Source: Paractinoplanes aksuensis (GTDB lineage: Bacteria > Actinomycetota > Actinomycetes > Mycobacteriales > Micromonosporaceae). Taken from it: 64,000 nt of DNA. The stretch's first letter is position 1. Each line of letters starts with the position of its first letter. A model generated the notes under the pieces. That model was not told where the DNA came from. It ran no database searches and was given only the letters and a program-made list of their open reading frames with translations. Position numbers and translations under genes: made by a program. The stretch is taken from assembly GCF_024137025.1 (NCBI RefSeq), contig NZ_JAMYJR010000017.1, positions 51,321-115,320 on the forward strand, given 5' to 3'. Of the stretch, positions 8,259 through 17,234 are shown in pieces.

Positions 8259-10112
8259 TCAGTCACCGCCGCAGACGAACCGTGGCTCGGGATCGTAGCG
8301 CCAAGTGAACTTCTTGCGCTCGACCTCCTGGCCATCCTTGCGGATGACGCGCCACGCGTCCTGGGTGAAGCCTGGTAGTCCGCTGGAAGAAATGCACTTC
8401 GGGCCGGGCTCGCGCTGCACGGTGCGCGGGCTCGTGACGTTGCGCCGGGGCCCGTAGACGGTCTTGACGCTGTCGTAGACCTTGGTGCTCCACATCGTGA
8501 CGGTCACCGAGCGCCCGGTCGTGGCGGTGTCGATCAGAATCCCGTACGGCGTGGTGTTCTTGAACTTCAGATCCAGGGTGGGATAGAAGATCGTCGACTC
8601 GATGACCGACGGGTAGCGCGAGAAGTAGAACGAGTGCGGCTTGTGCTCGACGTCCTCGAGACCCGCGTAGTAGGCGGCGTTGAACAGCGTGGTGGTGAAC
8701 TGCGAGGCGCCACCGCCGACGCCCGGCTCGAGCACCCCGTTCACGATGACCGGCGCGTCCTTGTAGCCCTTGGCGTAGTTGCGCTCGCCCGTGTGCCCGT
8801 TGAGCGAGAACGTCGCGCCCGGGCGCACGAGCGCGCCGTCGACCGCCTTGGCCACCGTGATGATGTTCTGGCTGCGCGGCGAACTGCGCCCGCCGGTGAA
8901 GTAGGTGGTGAAGGTCGACACCTTCTCTTTGATGCCGAGCTCGGCCACGTCGGCCTGGCTGGTCTCGGACTCGGCCGCGGCCAGCACGCCGGTGACCGCA
9001 CGCGGAGCCGGACCGGCCAGCACGCCGAGCAGTTCCGGGCCGAGCTTGGTCACGTCGACCACACGGCCCGGCGCCCCGGCCACGATCTGCGGCTTGCCGC
9101 CGCTCAGTCGCACGGTGGCCGGCTTGGCCGCTGTCTCGACCCGGCCGAACTGGGCCTTTCCGGCCGCCCGCAGCCGCTTGCCGTCGATCGCCGGGGCCAG
9201 CACACCGGCGGAGTCGGCCCGGAAGACCAGCCCCTTGGCCACTGCGGCCGGGGACAGCTGGAACGACTCGGCGCCGACCTCGACCGTCACCGGCGCGGCC
9301 ACGGCGGGCTTGGCGACATCGGTGACCAGCGCGTCGACCTGCGCCTTGGTCATCGCCGGCGGGCGCGTGGTCAGCGGCACGTCGGCCACCTGACCGGTCG
9401 GCCACGCGCCGGTCACGCGCTCGGCGGCGACCGCGCCGTCCAGATCAAGACCGGCTTGCGGGTACGTCGCCACGGGCGTGACGCCCTTGAACGTGATCGC
9501 CGGCTTGCGCACGGTGACGCGCTTCGGGTTCACGTGCGGGCGGAGCGCCGCCTCGAGCTTGGCCGCCTCCAGGCGTACGACCGGGGGAACGATCTTGACC
9601 CCGAAGAGCCGGCGGCCGCTCCCGGCCGCGGCGTCGACAGTCGCCGGCACGTCGAACGCGAGACCGACCGCCTCGGGCTTGACCGTCACGTCCTTGCCGT
9701 CGAGGCGGACCCGGGCCGGTTGGGCCGACCGCGCCGCCACATGGTCGCCCAGCGCCTTCTCGGCCTCGGACCGGCTCAGCGCGCCCAGGTCGAGCCCCAG
9801 CACCTCGGTGCCACGCGGAATGTCACCGGCCGTGACGTAGGCCCCGGCGCCACCGGCACCCACCACCAGCAGACCGGCCACCGCCGTCGCGACCAGCACC
9901 CCACGCCGGGACTTCTTCTCGGCGGGCGGTGGCGGCGGCGGCAGCTGTTCTTGCGGCGGAACGTCCCGTTGGGCCGGCATCACGACCGTGTTCGAGCTCA
10001 TCGGCAGCGGGACTGTGGCATCGGCCTCATCGGGGACCGTAACGCTGCCGTCCGGACCGGCGTTGAGGATGACGGTGTCGTCCGGTCTCGCGCCCTCGGG
10101 CCTGGCAGTCAC
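8259..10112 (-). CDS. VanW family protein with YoaR-type peptidoglycan-binding repeats
   Basis: A 617-residue envelope protein. An acidic N-terminal cytoplasmic tail of about 60 residues ends in a Pro/basic stretch, followed by one membrane helix (VLVATAVAGLLVVGAGGAGAYV, about 73-94). The extracellular part has two PG_binding_4/YoaR-like modules (starting IPRGTEVLGLDLGALSRSEAEKAL and around VAAPVTVEVGAESFQLSPAAV), then a C-terminal VanW domain with the hallmark GGGASQFTTTLFNAAYYAGLE and YPTLDLKFKNTTPYGILI. VanW proteins are linked to cell-wall structure and, in some clusters, glycopeptide resistance, but no van genes are nearby. Biochemical role is unproven. Start is GTG 10112. Followed by the four-helix membrane gene 30 bases on. 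Confidence 0.88.
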   Translation of the reverse strand: MTARPEGARPDDTVILNAGPDGSVTVPDEADATVPLPMSSNTVVMPAQRDVPPQEQLPPPPPPAEKKSRRGVLVATAVAGLLVVGAGGAGAYVTAGDIPRGTEVLGLDLGALSRSEAEKALGDHVAARSAQPARVRLDGKDVTVKPEAVGLAFDVPATVDAAAGSGRRLFGVKIVPPVVRLEAAKLEAALRPHVNPKRVTVRKPAITFKGVTPVATYPQAGLDLDGAVAAERVTGAWPTGQVADVPLTTRPPAMTKAQVDALVTDVAKPAVAAPVTVEVGAESFQLSPAAVAKGLVFRADSAGVLAPAIDGKRLRAAGKAQFGRVETAAKPATVRLSGGKPQIVAGAPGRVVDVTKLGPELLGVLAGPAPRAVTGVLAAAESETSQADVAELGIKEKVSTFTTYFTGGRSSPRSQNIITVAKAVDGALVRPGATFSLNGHTGERNYAKGYKDAPVIVNGVLEPGVGGGASQFTTTLFNAAYYAGLEDVEHKPHSFYFSRYPSVIESTIFYPTLDLKFKNTTPYGILIDTATTGRSVTVTMWSTKVYDSVKTVYGPRRNVTSPRTVQREPGPKCISSSGLPGFTQDAWRVIRKDGQEVERKKFTWRYDPEPRFVCGGD

Positions 10113-10141
10113 GTGCTCACCTCATCGGTCGGGGAACGCCG

Positions 10142-10624
10142 CTAGGGCAACGTGCGCTTCAGGATCAGGCGATAGGAGTAGACGGCGTAGGTGAGGCTGC
10201 CGGCCAGGATCGTGACCAGCGCGACCCAGTTCTCGCCGCCCAGCAGATAGTCGCCCTCGTCGGAGCGGACGCCCGCCGCGAACAGCATCAGCAGCGTCCA
10301 CAGGCCCCACGGCGGGGCCAGCGACCAGCGCCGGCGGGTGGTGCTGACCGCGAACCAGGCGATGGCCCAGTTGAACAGCATCGACAGCGGGACGGACAGC
10401 CACAGCAGCGGGCCGCCGCCCGAACCGATCGCGTCGCCGCGCCAGATCGACACCACGTCACCGGCCCGCAGGGTGCTCAGGAAGATCTCGAGCAGGCCGG
10501 TGACCAGCGCGGCCACCACCGCCACGGTCACCCCGCCGACGCGGATCAGCTTGTCCCAGCCGGCCCACGGCTGGCGGGCCTTCTGCTCGTACGTCTCGGG
10601 CTCGGGCTGCACGTCGACCGTCAT
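10142..10624 (-). CDS. membrane protein coupled to mshB
   Basis: A 160-residue membrane protein of unknown function. Hydrophobic segments are VGGVTVAVVAALVTGLLEIFL, WLSVPLSMLFNWAIAWFAV, WGLWTLLMLFAAGV and LVTILAGSLTYAVYSYRLIL, with a polar 25-residue N-terminus. Start ATG 10624 overlaps the mshB stop (ATGA at 10621-10624), so translation is likely coupled to mshB. Similar membrane proteins commonly follow mshB in actinobacteria, but a direct role in mycothiol metabolism is only suggested by position. Confidence 0.75.
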   Translation of the reverse strand: MTVDVQPEPETYEQKARQPWAGWDKLIRVGGVTVAVVAALVTGLLEIFLSTLRAGDVVSIWRGDAIGSGGGPLLWLSVPLSMLFNWAIAWFAVSTTRRRWSLAPPWGLWTLLMLFAAGVRSDEGDYLLGGENWVALVTILAGSLTYAVYSYRLILKRTLP

Positions 10625-11523
10625 CGCGAGGCCGCGTCGGATATCGCCGGTTGCTCCAGGTCGAGCCCGCCGAACAGGTCGCTCTCCCAGTTGTGGGGGC
10701 CCTCGCCGGGGCCGCGGGAGCCCTGGGCGATGGTGAAGTATTCGACGCCCATGAACTCGCCGCCGAAGTCGCCGGCGATGCCGTAGAGCCACGAGTCGTC
10801 GGGGATCTGGGTGGCGTGGGCCTTCATGGCCGCGACCTTTTGCTGGTAGTAGTCGGTGCCGTCGATGCGGGCGGCGATCTCGTCGTCGGGGTGGCCGAAC
10901 GGCAGATCTTCCACCTTTTCCACGTCGGCGAACGGGTTGTCGGAGAGCTCGCGGAACGCCTCCATGCCGTCGCGCAGCACGCTCAGCGGCATCGCCGTCC
11001 AGTAGATCTTCTGCGGGCCGTCGGGGCCGGCCAGCTCGGCCGCGCGCATGGCGACCCGGTGGGCCTGGATGTGGTCGGGATGACCGTAGAAGCCGTTGGG
11101 GTCGTACGTGATCATGACCTGGGGCTTGACCTCGCGGATGACCTCGAGCAGCAGGGCGGCCGCGGCGTCGACGTCGGCCCGCCAGAACGCGCGCTCGTGG
11201 TCGTTGGTGGGCAGGCCCATCATGCCGGAGTCGCGGAAGCGGCCGGCCCCGCCGAGGAACCGGTGGTCGGTGACGCCCAGCGCGGCGCACGCGCGGGACA
11301 GCTCGACCAGGCGGTAGCCGCCGAGCTGGTCGGCCTGGGCCGCCTCGAGCTGGGCCAGGGCGGGGACATGGATCTCGCCCTCTTCGCCGAGAGTGCAGGT
11401 CACGAGCGTCACGTGGGCGCCGGAGGCCGCGTAGTGGGCCATGGTGGCGCCGGTGCCGGTGACCTCGTCGTCGGGGTGGGCGTGCACCAGCAGGAGCCGG
11501 CGGGCGGGCAGGGCGTCAGTCAC
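10621..11523 (-). CDS. mshB: N-acetyl-1-D-myo-inositol-2-amino-2-deoxy-alpha-D-glucopyranoside deacetylase
   Basis: A zinc-dependent LmbE-type deacetylase removing acetate from GlcNAc-Ins, the second enzyme-specific step in mycothiol synthesis. Motifs: AHPDDEVTGTG (zinc ligands His and Asp and the catalytic Asp), TYDPNGFYGHPDHIQAHR (zinc ligand His), and the family-typical TLGEEGE. Length is 300 residues from GTG 11523. Longer frames reach 12462 but lie opposite the S9-family gene. TACAGT sits exactly six bases before this GTG, supporting both the start and a leaderless message. The downstream membrane gene overlaps its stop. Confidence 0.95.
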   Translation of the reverse strand: MTDALPARRLLLVHAHPDDEVTGTGATMAHYAASGAHVTLVTCTLGEEGEIHVPALAQLEAAQADQLGGYRLVELSRACAALGVTDHRFLGGAGRFRDSGMMGLPTNDHERAFWRADVDAAAALLLEVIREVKPQVMITYDPNGFYGHPDHIQAHRVAMRAAELAGPDGPQKIYWTAMPLSVLRDGMEAFRELSDNPFADVEKVEDLPFGHPDDEIAARIDGTDYYQQKVAAMKAHATQIPDDSWLYGIAGDFGGEFMGVEYFTIAQGSRGPGEGPHNWESDLFGGLDLEQPAISDAASR

Positions 11524-11529
11524 GCGGCA

Positions 11530-11535
11530 ACTGTA
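11530..11535 (-). promoter_or_regulatory. -10 hexamer for leaderless mshB
   Basis: TACAGT on the minus strand, exactly six bases before GTG 11523. There is no Shine-Dalgarno sequence. It lies in the divergent gap shared with the S9-family gene. Confidence 0.45.
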
Positions 11536-11616
11536 CGCGGGGACCCCGACAGACTTCCGGTACGCCGTGCCCGGTTTGGGGCGCGCGGGAGGGGCTTGAT
11601 CAGCGATGCTGTCGGG

Positions 11617-13470
11617 GTGGACTTTCCGGGACTCGCGGAACGCACCGGTCACTTCCGTCACGGCGCGCCGCACACGGTGACGGTCGGCGCGGACGGCCGG
11701 CGTGTGGTCTTCCTGCGCTCGGCCGGCCCCGAGGACCCGATCTCGTCGCTCTGGGTGCTCAACGTGGCCACCGCGACCGAGTCCCTGGTCGCGGCCGGGC
11801 CCATCGACGCGTACGCCACCGACCGCGACGCCTGCGTGGCCGCCTTCACCCGCGAGGGCCGTCTGTACCGGGCCGAACTGGCCCGGGGCACGCTGACCGA
11901 GGTGCCGACCGACGAGCCGGCCGAGGACCCGCGACCCGACCCCGACGGCGTCAACATCGGCTACGTCAGCCGGGTCGGCGGCTCGCCCTCGCTGCGGGTG
12001 GTCGGCCCCGACGGCGACCGCCTGCTGGCCGGCGAATCGGGCAACGCGTGGCGTGAACAGGGCGGATCCATCGGCTGGGGGCTGCCCGACGAGCCGGCCC
12101 GCCGGTTCGGGCGCGACCGCGGCTGGTGGTGGGCGCCCGACGGCAGCCAGATCCTGGCCGCCCGCACGGCCGCGTCGACCAGCCTGCACCTGCTCGACCT
12201 CGACTTCGGCTGGGTCGACGTGCACTGGGACCGCGAGACGTACCCCCACGTGGTCGGGGTGCGCTGGGCCGACGGGGGCGGGCCGCTGATCACCGTGCTG
12301 CGCCGGATGCAGCAGCACGGCCTGGTGCTGGCGGTCGATCCGCGTACGGGGGAAACCCAGGTCCATGCGGAACTGGCCGACGCCCGCTGGGTCGAACCGG
12401 TGGCCGGCACACCCCGTCACCTGCCCGACGGCCGGGTGCTGGTCGGCGGCGAACTCGCCCACGACGGCTTCGACGCGCGATGCCTGTTCGCCGACGGCAG
12501 CCTGCTCACCCCACCCAGCCTCTACGTGCGGCGGGTGGTCGGCACGGCGCCCCGGCCCGGCGGCCCGAGCGGCTCCCCCGACCTGATCGTCGAGGGCACC
12601 GAGGACGACCCGGCCACCCAGGACGTCTTCCGCGTCCGCACCTCGCTAGGCGGTGGCGGCGCCGAAGCCCGCAAGATCACCGAAACCACCGGGGCCTGGG
12701 GCTGGCACCGGGCCGTCGCCGGCGGCGACGTGCTGGTCGTCGACGACGTGGTGTGGCGGGGCGAGGCCCGGGTGGCCGCCCTGGGCAACCAGTCGGCGCC
12801 GCTGCCGTACACCCCGCGCCCGGTGTTCGAGCGGGTCACCGACCGCCGGTTGCCGGCCGCTGTTCTTTATCCCGACGGCTTCGTCACCGGCACCAAGCTG
12901 CCGGTGCTGGTGGCATTGGGCGAAGGCCCGGGCAGCCAGCAGGTGGTGAACTGCCGCGCGGCCTGGCAGGAAAGACAGTGGTGGGCCGACGCCGGCTTCG
13001 CGGTCGTCTCGATCGACGGCCGGGGCACACCCGGGGTGGCCCCCAGCTTCGAAAAGGTGGTGCACCGCCGCCTGGTCGACGTGGCCCTGTCCGACCAGGC
13101 CGACGCGCTCCAGGCCCTGGTCGGCAAACACCCCGACCTGGATCTCAACGCGGTTTCCGTACGAGGCACAGGCACCGGCGGCTGGCTGGCCGCGATGGCG
13201 GTGCTGCGCCGCCCCGACGTCTTCCACCGAGCCACCGCCCGCAACCCGATCATCGACTGGCACGACGCGCCGCTGCCGCTGGCCGAGCGCTACCTGGGCG
13301 ACCCCCGCGACTCAGCCGACATCTACGCCCACCACACCCTCCTCGAAGCCGACCCCACCGACACCATCCTCCTGATCGGCGCCACCGCCCCCGGCCTCCC
13401 GTCAGCCGAGGCCGCCACCCTTGACGAGGAGCTAGCCTTCCTGCAGGGACGTGGCACGGCTGCCCGCTAG
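11617..13470 (+). CDS. S9 prolyl-oligopeptidase-family protein, catalytic residues apparently lost
   Basis: A 617-residue protein with the DPP IV-like layout: an N-terminal beta-propeller of about 370 residues (VTVGADGRRVVFLRSAGPEDP, WWWAPDGSQILAART) and a C-terminal alpha/beta-hydrolase region (KLPVLVALGEGPGSQ, AGFAVVSIDGRGTPG, LAAMAVLRRPDVFHRATARNPIIDW). The nucleophile elbow, normally GWSYGG, reads G-T-G-T-G-G at residues 517-522, so the Ser position is Gly519. The C-terminus (DTILLIGATAPGLPS then LDEELAFLQ) also lacks the usual HGxxDDxV Asp loop and the final catalytic His. It looks non-catalytic. Start GTG 11617 gives the usual N-terminus for the family; TTG 11596 is an alternative. It is divergent from mshB. 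Confidence 0.85.
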   Translation: MDFPGLAERTGHFRHGAPHTVTVGADGRRVVFLRSAGPEDPISSLWVLNVATATESLVAAGPIDAYATDRDACVAAFTREGRLYRAELARGTLTEVPTDEPAEDPRPDPDGVNIGYVSRVGGSPSLRVVGPDGDRLLAGESGNAWREQGGSIGWGLPDEPARRFGRDRGWWWAPDGSQILAARTAASTSLHLLDLDFGWVDVHWDRETYPHVVGVRWADGGGPLITVLRRMQQHGLVLAVDPRTGETQVHAELADARWVEPVAGTPRHLPDGRVLVGGELAHDGFDARCLFADGSLLTPPSLYVRRVVGTAPRPGGPSGSPDLIVEGTEDDPATQDVFRVRTSLGGGGAEARKITETTGAWGWHRAVAGGDVLVVDDVVWRGEARVAALGNQSAPLPYTPRPVFERVTDRRLPAAVLYPDGFVTGTKLPVLVALGEGPGSQQVVNCRAAWQERQWWADAGFAVVSIDGRGTPGVAPSFEKVVHRRLVDVALSDQADALQALVGKHPDLDLNAVSVRGTGTGGWLAAMAVLRRPDVFHRATARNPIIDWHDAPLPLAERYLGDPRDSADIYAHHTLLEADPTDTILLIGATAPGLPSAEAATLDEELAFLQGRGTAAR

Positions 13471-13550
13471 TCGAAGCGGTAGTCGCGAGGAGAGTTGTCA
13501 TGAGACTAGTCTTTGTGGGAGAGTCCGACCCCGACAGCTCGGGAGACGCC

Positions 13551-14138
13551 ATGACCACAGTGTTCACTGCGGACAAACCGTCTGCGAACGGGATGATTTT
13601 CGCCGATGGTCAGCCGATGACCGGCGACGACTACCTGGCGCTCGGCGTGACCTCCCCCCGAGTCGAACTCCTCGACGGGAGCTTGCTCGTGACCCCCAAC
13701 CCCACTCGCGCCCATCAGAGGATCGCCCGGCATCTCGCCAACACTCTGGAAGCGAACGCCGATCCGGCCCACCTCGAGGTCGGCAACGCGGTGAACGTCC
13801 AGCTCGGGCCGGACCGGATGGTGATCCCGGACGTCGTCGTATTCGCAGCCGACGATGAGGTCGACGACCTGATCATCGATTCGGCGTTCGTGGTTCTGGT
13901 CTGCGAGATCCACTCCCCCTCCAACGCCACCACCGACAAGGTGCTCAAGAAGCACTACTACGCCGTGGCCGGCATCCCGTGGTACCTGATGGTCGATCCC
14001 GAGGCTGGGACCTTCACCCTTTACGAGTTGGCCGGGGCCGCTTACAAGGAGCACTCGGTGACCAAGGTGGGCGAGATCCTGCGGCTCACCGAACCGATGG
14101 CTGTCGATCTGGATCCCGCGGCGCTGCTGCCGGACTGA
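13551..14138 (+). CDS. Uma2 family (DUF820) restriction-endonuclease-fold protein
   Basis: A 195-residue protein of the Uma2/DUF820 family, putative PD-(D/E)XK nucleases widespread in actinobacteria and cyanobacteria with unknown biological role. Motifs: LLDGSLLVTPNPTRAHQRI at the N-terminus; the acidic residue in MVIPDVVVF; the core VLVCEIHSPSNATTDKVLKK (E and K of the nuclease fold); and YAVAGIPWYLMVDPE. The start is ATG 13551 with GGGAG five bases upstream. ATG 13500, preceded by AGGAG, is an equally open alternative adding 17 residues. It is a distant relative of the second Uma2 gene in this window at 48444-49037. Confidence 0.85.
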   Translation: MTTVFTADKPSANGMIFADGQPMTGDDYLALGVTSPRVELLDGSLLVTPNPTRAHQRIARHLANTLEANADPAHLEVGNAVNVQLGPDRMVIPDVVVFAADDEVDDLIIDSAFVVLVCEIHSPSNATTDKVLKKHYYAVAGIPWYLMVDPEAGTFTLYELAGAAYKEHSVTKVGEILRLTEPMAVDLDPAALLPD

Positions 14139-14157
14139 AATAGTCGTACCCGTCGCC

Positions 14158-14163
14158 TAGGGT
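14158..14163 (+). promoter_or_regulatory. -10 hexamer for leaderless tldD
   Basis: TAGGGT exactly six bases before ATG 14170, with no ribosome-binding site. It lies in the 31-base gap after the Uma2 gene. Confidence 0.4.
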
Positions 14164-14169
14164 CGGGCC

Positions 14170-15606
14170 ATGAGTCACTTCGATGAGGCTTCGGCGGCGG
14201 TGCAGGCCGCTCTCGAGGCCGGGGCGCGCTATGCCGACTGCCGCGTCATGGTGCGGCGCACCGAGTCGATGTCCGCCCGCGACGGTGACGTCGAAGAGGT
14301 CTACTCCGACGAGAGCGCCGGCCTCGGTGTCCGGGCCCTGGTCGGGTCGTCGTGGGGTTTCTACGCCGTGCCCGATCTCTCCGATTCGGCCGCCCGCGCG
14401 GCCGGGCGCCGGGCCGCGCAGATCGCCGCGGCCAGCGCCACCGTGCCCGGGCCGCCGGTCGATCTGGTGTCCTCGGCCGCGGTCGAGGCGAGCTGGGCCA
14501 ACGAGTGCGAGATCGACCCGCTCGGCGTGCCCCTGTCGACCAAGGGCGATCTGCTGGTGGCGGCCACCGCCGCGGCCAAGGCGGCCGGCGCCGATCTCGC
14601 CCAGGGCTCGGTCACGGTGTGGGACACGCGCAAGTGGTTCGTCTCGAGCGAGGGCCACCGCATCGACCAGCACACCCGCGAGTGCGGCGCCGGGGTCTGG
14701 GCCAGCGCGTTCGGCGACGGTGAGATCCAGCGGCGCTCCTGGCCCTCGTACGGCGGCCAGTACGGCACCCGTGGCTGGGAACTCGTCGACAGCCTAGACC
14801 TGATCGGTAACGCGCCGCGCATGGCCGAAGAGGCCCGCGCCCTGCTCACCGCCCCGCTCTGCCCCACCGGCGAGACGACGCTGGTGCTCGGCGGCGAACA
14901 ACTCGCCCTGCAGATCCACGAGTCGGTCGGCCACGCCATCGAGCTCGACCGCATCCTCGGCTGGGAGGCCGCGTTCGCCGGCACCAGCTGGCTCGACCTG
15001 CGCAAGCTGGGCTCGCTGCGCTACGGCTCCGAGCTCATGAACATCACGATCGACCCCAGCCTGCCGGGCGCGCTGGGCAGCTTCGGCTTCGACGACGAGG
15101 GCACCCCGGCCACCAAACGCGACGCCGTGCGCGACGGCGTCTGGGTCGGCGTGCTGGCCGGGCGTGACTCGGCCGCCGTGGCCGGGCTCGACTACGCGGG
15201 CAGCGTGCGCTCCGACGGCTGGGCCCGGCTGCCGATGGTCCGCATGACCAATGTGGGCCTCGAACCCGGCCCGCACACGCTCGACGAGATCATCGCGGCC
15301 ACCGACGACGGCGTGTTCATGGACGTCAACCGCTCGTGGTCGATCGACGACCGCCGGCTCAACTTCCAGTTCGGCTGCGAGATCGGCTACGAGATCAAGA
15401 ACGGTAAGCGCGGCCGCATGCTGCGCAACCCGACCTACACCGGCATCGGCCCCAAGTTCTGGCAGTCGATGGACATGCTGTCGTCCGAGACCGTCGCCTG
15501 GGGCACGCCCAACTGCGGCAAGGGCCAGCCCGGCCAGGTGGGTCATACGGGTCATCCGGCCGCGCCGGCCAGGTTCACCGACGTCCGTGTGGGGGTGCGG
15601 GGATGA
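14170..15606 (+). CDS. tldD: TldD metalloprotease subunit
   Basis: A 478-residue TldD/PmbA-family zinc protease subunit. The active-site HExxxH is at residues 250-255 (IHESVGHAIELD), followed by the conserved GSFGFDDEGTPA segment that lines the cleft. The C-terminal GTPNCGKGQP supplies the Cys zinc ligand. TldD pairs with TldE to form a heterodimeric barrel that digests unfolded peptides. It is also known for maturing microcin B17 and controlling the CcdA antitoxin in E. coli. Here no peptide-biosynthesis gene is adjacent, so a general peptide-degradation role is more likely. Its stop overlaps the tldE start (ATGA). Confidence 0.93.
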   Translation: MSHFDEASAAVQAALEAGARYADCRVMVRRTESMSARDGDVEEVYSDESAGLGVRALVGSSWGFYAVPDLSDSAARAAGRRAAQIAAASATVPGPPVDLVSSAAVEASWANECEIDPLGVPLSTKGDLLVAATAAAKAAGADLAQGSVTVWDTRKWFVSSEGHRIDQHTRECGAGVWASAFGDGEIQRRSWPSYGGQYGTRGWELVDSLDLIGNAPRMAEEARALLTAPLCPTGETTLVLGGEQLALQIHESVGHAIELDRILGWEAAFAGTSWLDLRKLGSLRYGSELMNITIDPSLPGALGSFGFDDEGTPATKRDAVRDGVWVGVLAGRDSAAVAGLDYAGSVRSDGWARLPMVRMTNVGLEPGPHTLDEIIAATDDGVFMDVNRSWSIDDRRLNFQFGCEIGYEIKNGKRGRMLRNPTYTGIGPKFWQSMDMLSSETVAWGTPNCGKGQPGQVGHTGHPAAPARFTDVRVGVRG

Positions 15607-17060
15607 GTCTCGAGAGCATTCGATCCTCCGTCGAGCTCGATCTCGCGGCCCGGGTCGTCGACCTGGTGCGGCAGGCGGCGGGCCCGTCGGCCGAGGCCGA
15701 GGTCATGGTGCGTCACGACGCCCAGGCGCTGACCCGGTTCGCCGTGTCGATGATCCACCAGAACGTGGCCGACGCGGTCACCACCGTCGGCCTGCGGCTG
15801 CACCTCGACGGGCGCACCGCGTCCGGCGCCACCACGATCGTCGACGCCGACGGGCTGCGGGGCCTGGTCGAGCGGACGGTCGCGGCGGCCCGGCTGAGCC
15901 CGCCCGACGGCACCTGGCCCGGGCTCACCCCGCCCAGCCCGCTGCACCACTCGGCCGGCTACCACGGTTCGGGCGAGCACTCCCGGCTCGACTTCGGCTT
16001 CGACGAGGCGACCGCGCGGGCCACCCCGGCCGAACGGGCCGACCGTGTCCGCGATTTCGTCCGGGCCGCCGAGGGCCTGGAAACGGCCGGTTACTGCCGC
16101 ACGGTCTACACGTCGGCCGCTTTCGCCAACAGCGCCGGGCAGTCGGCCGAGGGGCGCACAGCCGAGGCGGCGATGGACGGCATCGCCCGCGCCGACGGCG
16201 CCGACGGGGTGGCTCGGCTGGCCAGTGGCCGCCTGGCTGACCTCGACGGCACGGCCCTCGGGGCGCGAGCGGCGGCCAAGGCCCGTGCTGCGCGGAATCC
16301 GGTCGAGCTAACGCCCGGCCGCTACGAGGTCGTGCTCGAGCCCGAGGCGGTGGCCGACCTGCTCGACAACTTCTCCGTCTTCGGGTTCAACGGCAAGGCG
16401 TACGCCCAGAAGCAGTCGTTCGCCGAGCTCGGGGCCGACCAGTTCGACCCGTCGGTGACCCTGATCGACGAGCCGCTGGGCAGCCGCGACGAGCACGCTG
16501 CGGGCCTGCCGTTCGACGACGAGGGCACGCCCCGCGAGTCGCTGGTGCTGGTGCGCGAGGGCGTGACCAAGGCGGTGGCCCACGACCGCACGTCGGCCGC
16601 CGAGGCGGGCACGGTGTCCACCGGCCACGCTTCGGGTTCGTCGCGCACGTGGGGTCCCTACGCCACCCACGTACGGCTGGAGGCCTCGCCCGCCCCGGCC
16701 GCCGCGCCCGCCGGCGACCCGGCCGATCCGGTGGCCGCGTCGGCCCGTCCGCTGGTGGCCCGCATGGAACGCGGCCTGCTGATCACCGACCTCTGGTACA
16801 CCCGGGTGCTCGACCAGAAGACGCTGGTCATCACCGGCCTGACCCGCAACGGCGTCTGGCTGGTCGAGAACGGCGAGGTGACCGCGGCGGTCGGCAACAT
16901 GCGCTTCACCCAGTCCTATCCGCAGGCGCTGGGCGCCGGCATGGTGCTGGGCATCGGCCGCGAGTCGATCCTGCTTCCCGACCGGTGGTCGGGCACTCGA
17001 TTCGCGGCCCCGGCCCTGCACCTGGCCAGCTGGAACCTCACCGGCAACGCCTCCGGCTGA
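15603..17060 (+). CDS. tldE: TldE/PmbA partner subunit
   Basis: A 485-residue paralogue of TldD lacking the HExxxH motif, as expected for the non-catalytic TldE/PmbA subunit. Shared features include the N-terminal VMVRHDAQALTRFAVSMIHQN, the barrel segment VVLEPEAVADLLDNFSVFGFNG, the cleft signature GLPFDDEGTPRESLVLV, and the C-terminal LVITGLTRNGVWLVENGEV. Translationally coupled to tldD through ATGA at 15603-15606, consistent with 1:1 assembly. Confidence 0.92.
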   Translation: MSLESIRSSVELDLAARVVDLVRQAAGPSAEAEVMVRHDAQALTRFAVSMIHQNVADAVTTVGLRLHLDGRTASGATTIVDADGLRGLVERTVAAARLSPPDGTWPGLTPPSPLHHSAGYHGSGEHSRLDFGFDEATARATPAERADRVRDFVRAAEGLETAGYCRTVYTSAAFANSAGQSAEGRTAEAAMDGIARADGADGVARLASGRLADLDGTALGARAAAKARAARNPVELTPGRYEVVLEPEAVADLLDNFSVFGFNGKAYAQKQSFAELGADQFDPSVTLIDEPLGSRDEHAAGLPFDDEGTPRESLVLVREGVTKAVAHDRTSAAEAGTVSTGHASGSSRTWGPYATHVRLEASPAPAAAPAGDPADPVAASARPLVARMERGLLITDLWYTRVLDQKTLVITGLTRNGVWLVENGEVTAAVGNMRFTQSYPQALGAGMVLGIGRESILLPDRWSGTRFAAPALHLASWNLTGNASG

Positions 17061-17069
17061 CCGTCCTGG

Positions 17070-17095
17070 TTATCCACAACGGCGAGTTGTCCACA
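17070..17095 (+). other. pair of DnaA-box-like nonamers
   Basis: TTATCCACA at 17070-17078 and TTGTCCACA at 17087-17095, same strand, 17 bases apart, in the 174-base gap after tldE. The first is the E. coli consensus box and the second the actinobacterial one. No dnaA, dnaN or AT-rich unwinding element is nearby, so this is not an origin as seen. A DnaA-titration or regulatory role is only speculation. Confidence 0.35.
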
Positions 17096-17234
17096 TCCCC
17101 ACCACACGATCACGCCCAACTACTCGATAATGACCAGCGGGGGCTCCCCCTGAGGAGGGCGGGCTCGCCGTTGCGGGTGATCATGAGGTTTCCGACCCGA
17201 GGCGGAGCATTGACCGGCGTGCTTCACTGAGCCG

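Noticed and set aside
8259..10112. Vancomycin resistance gene
   Set aside because: VanW-domain proteins are common envelope proteins, and no vanHAX, vanRS or vanY is near.
17061..17234. Replication origin
   Set aside because: Only two DnaA-like boxes, no AT-rich element and no dnaA, dnaN or gyrase genes.
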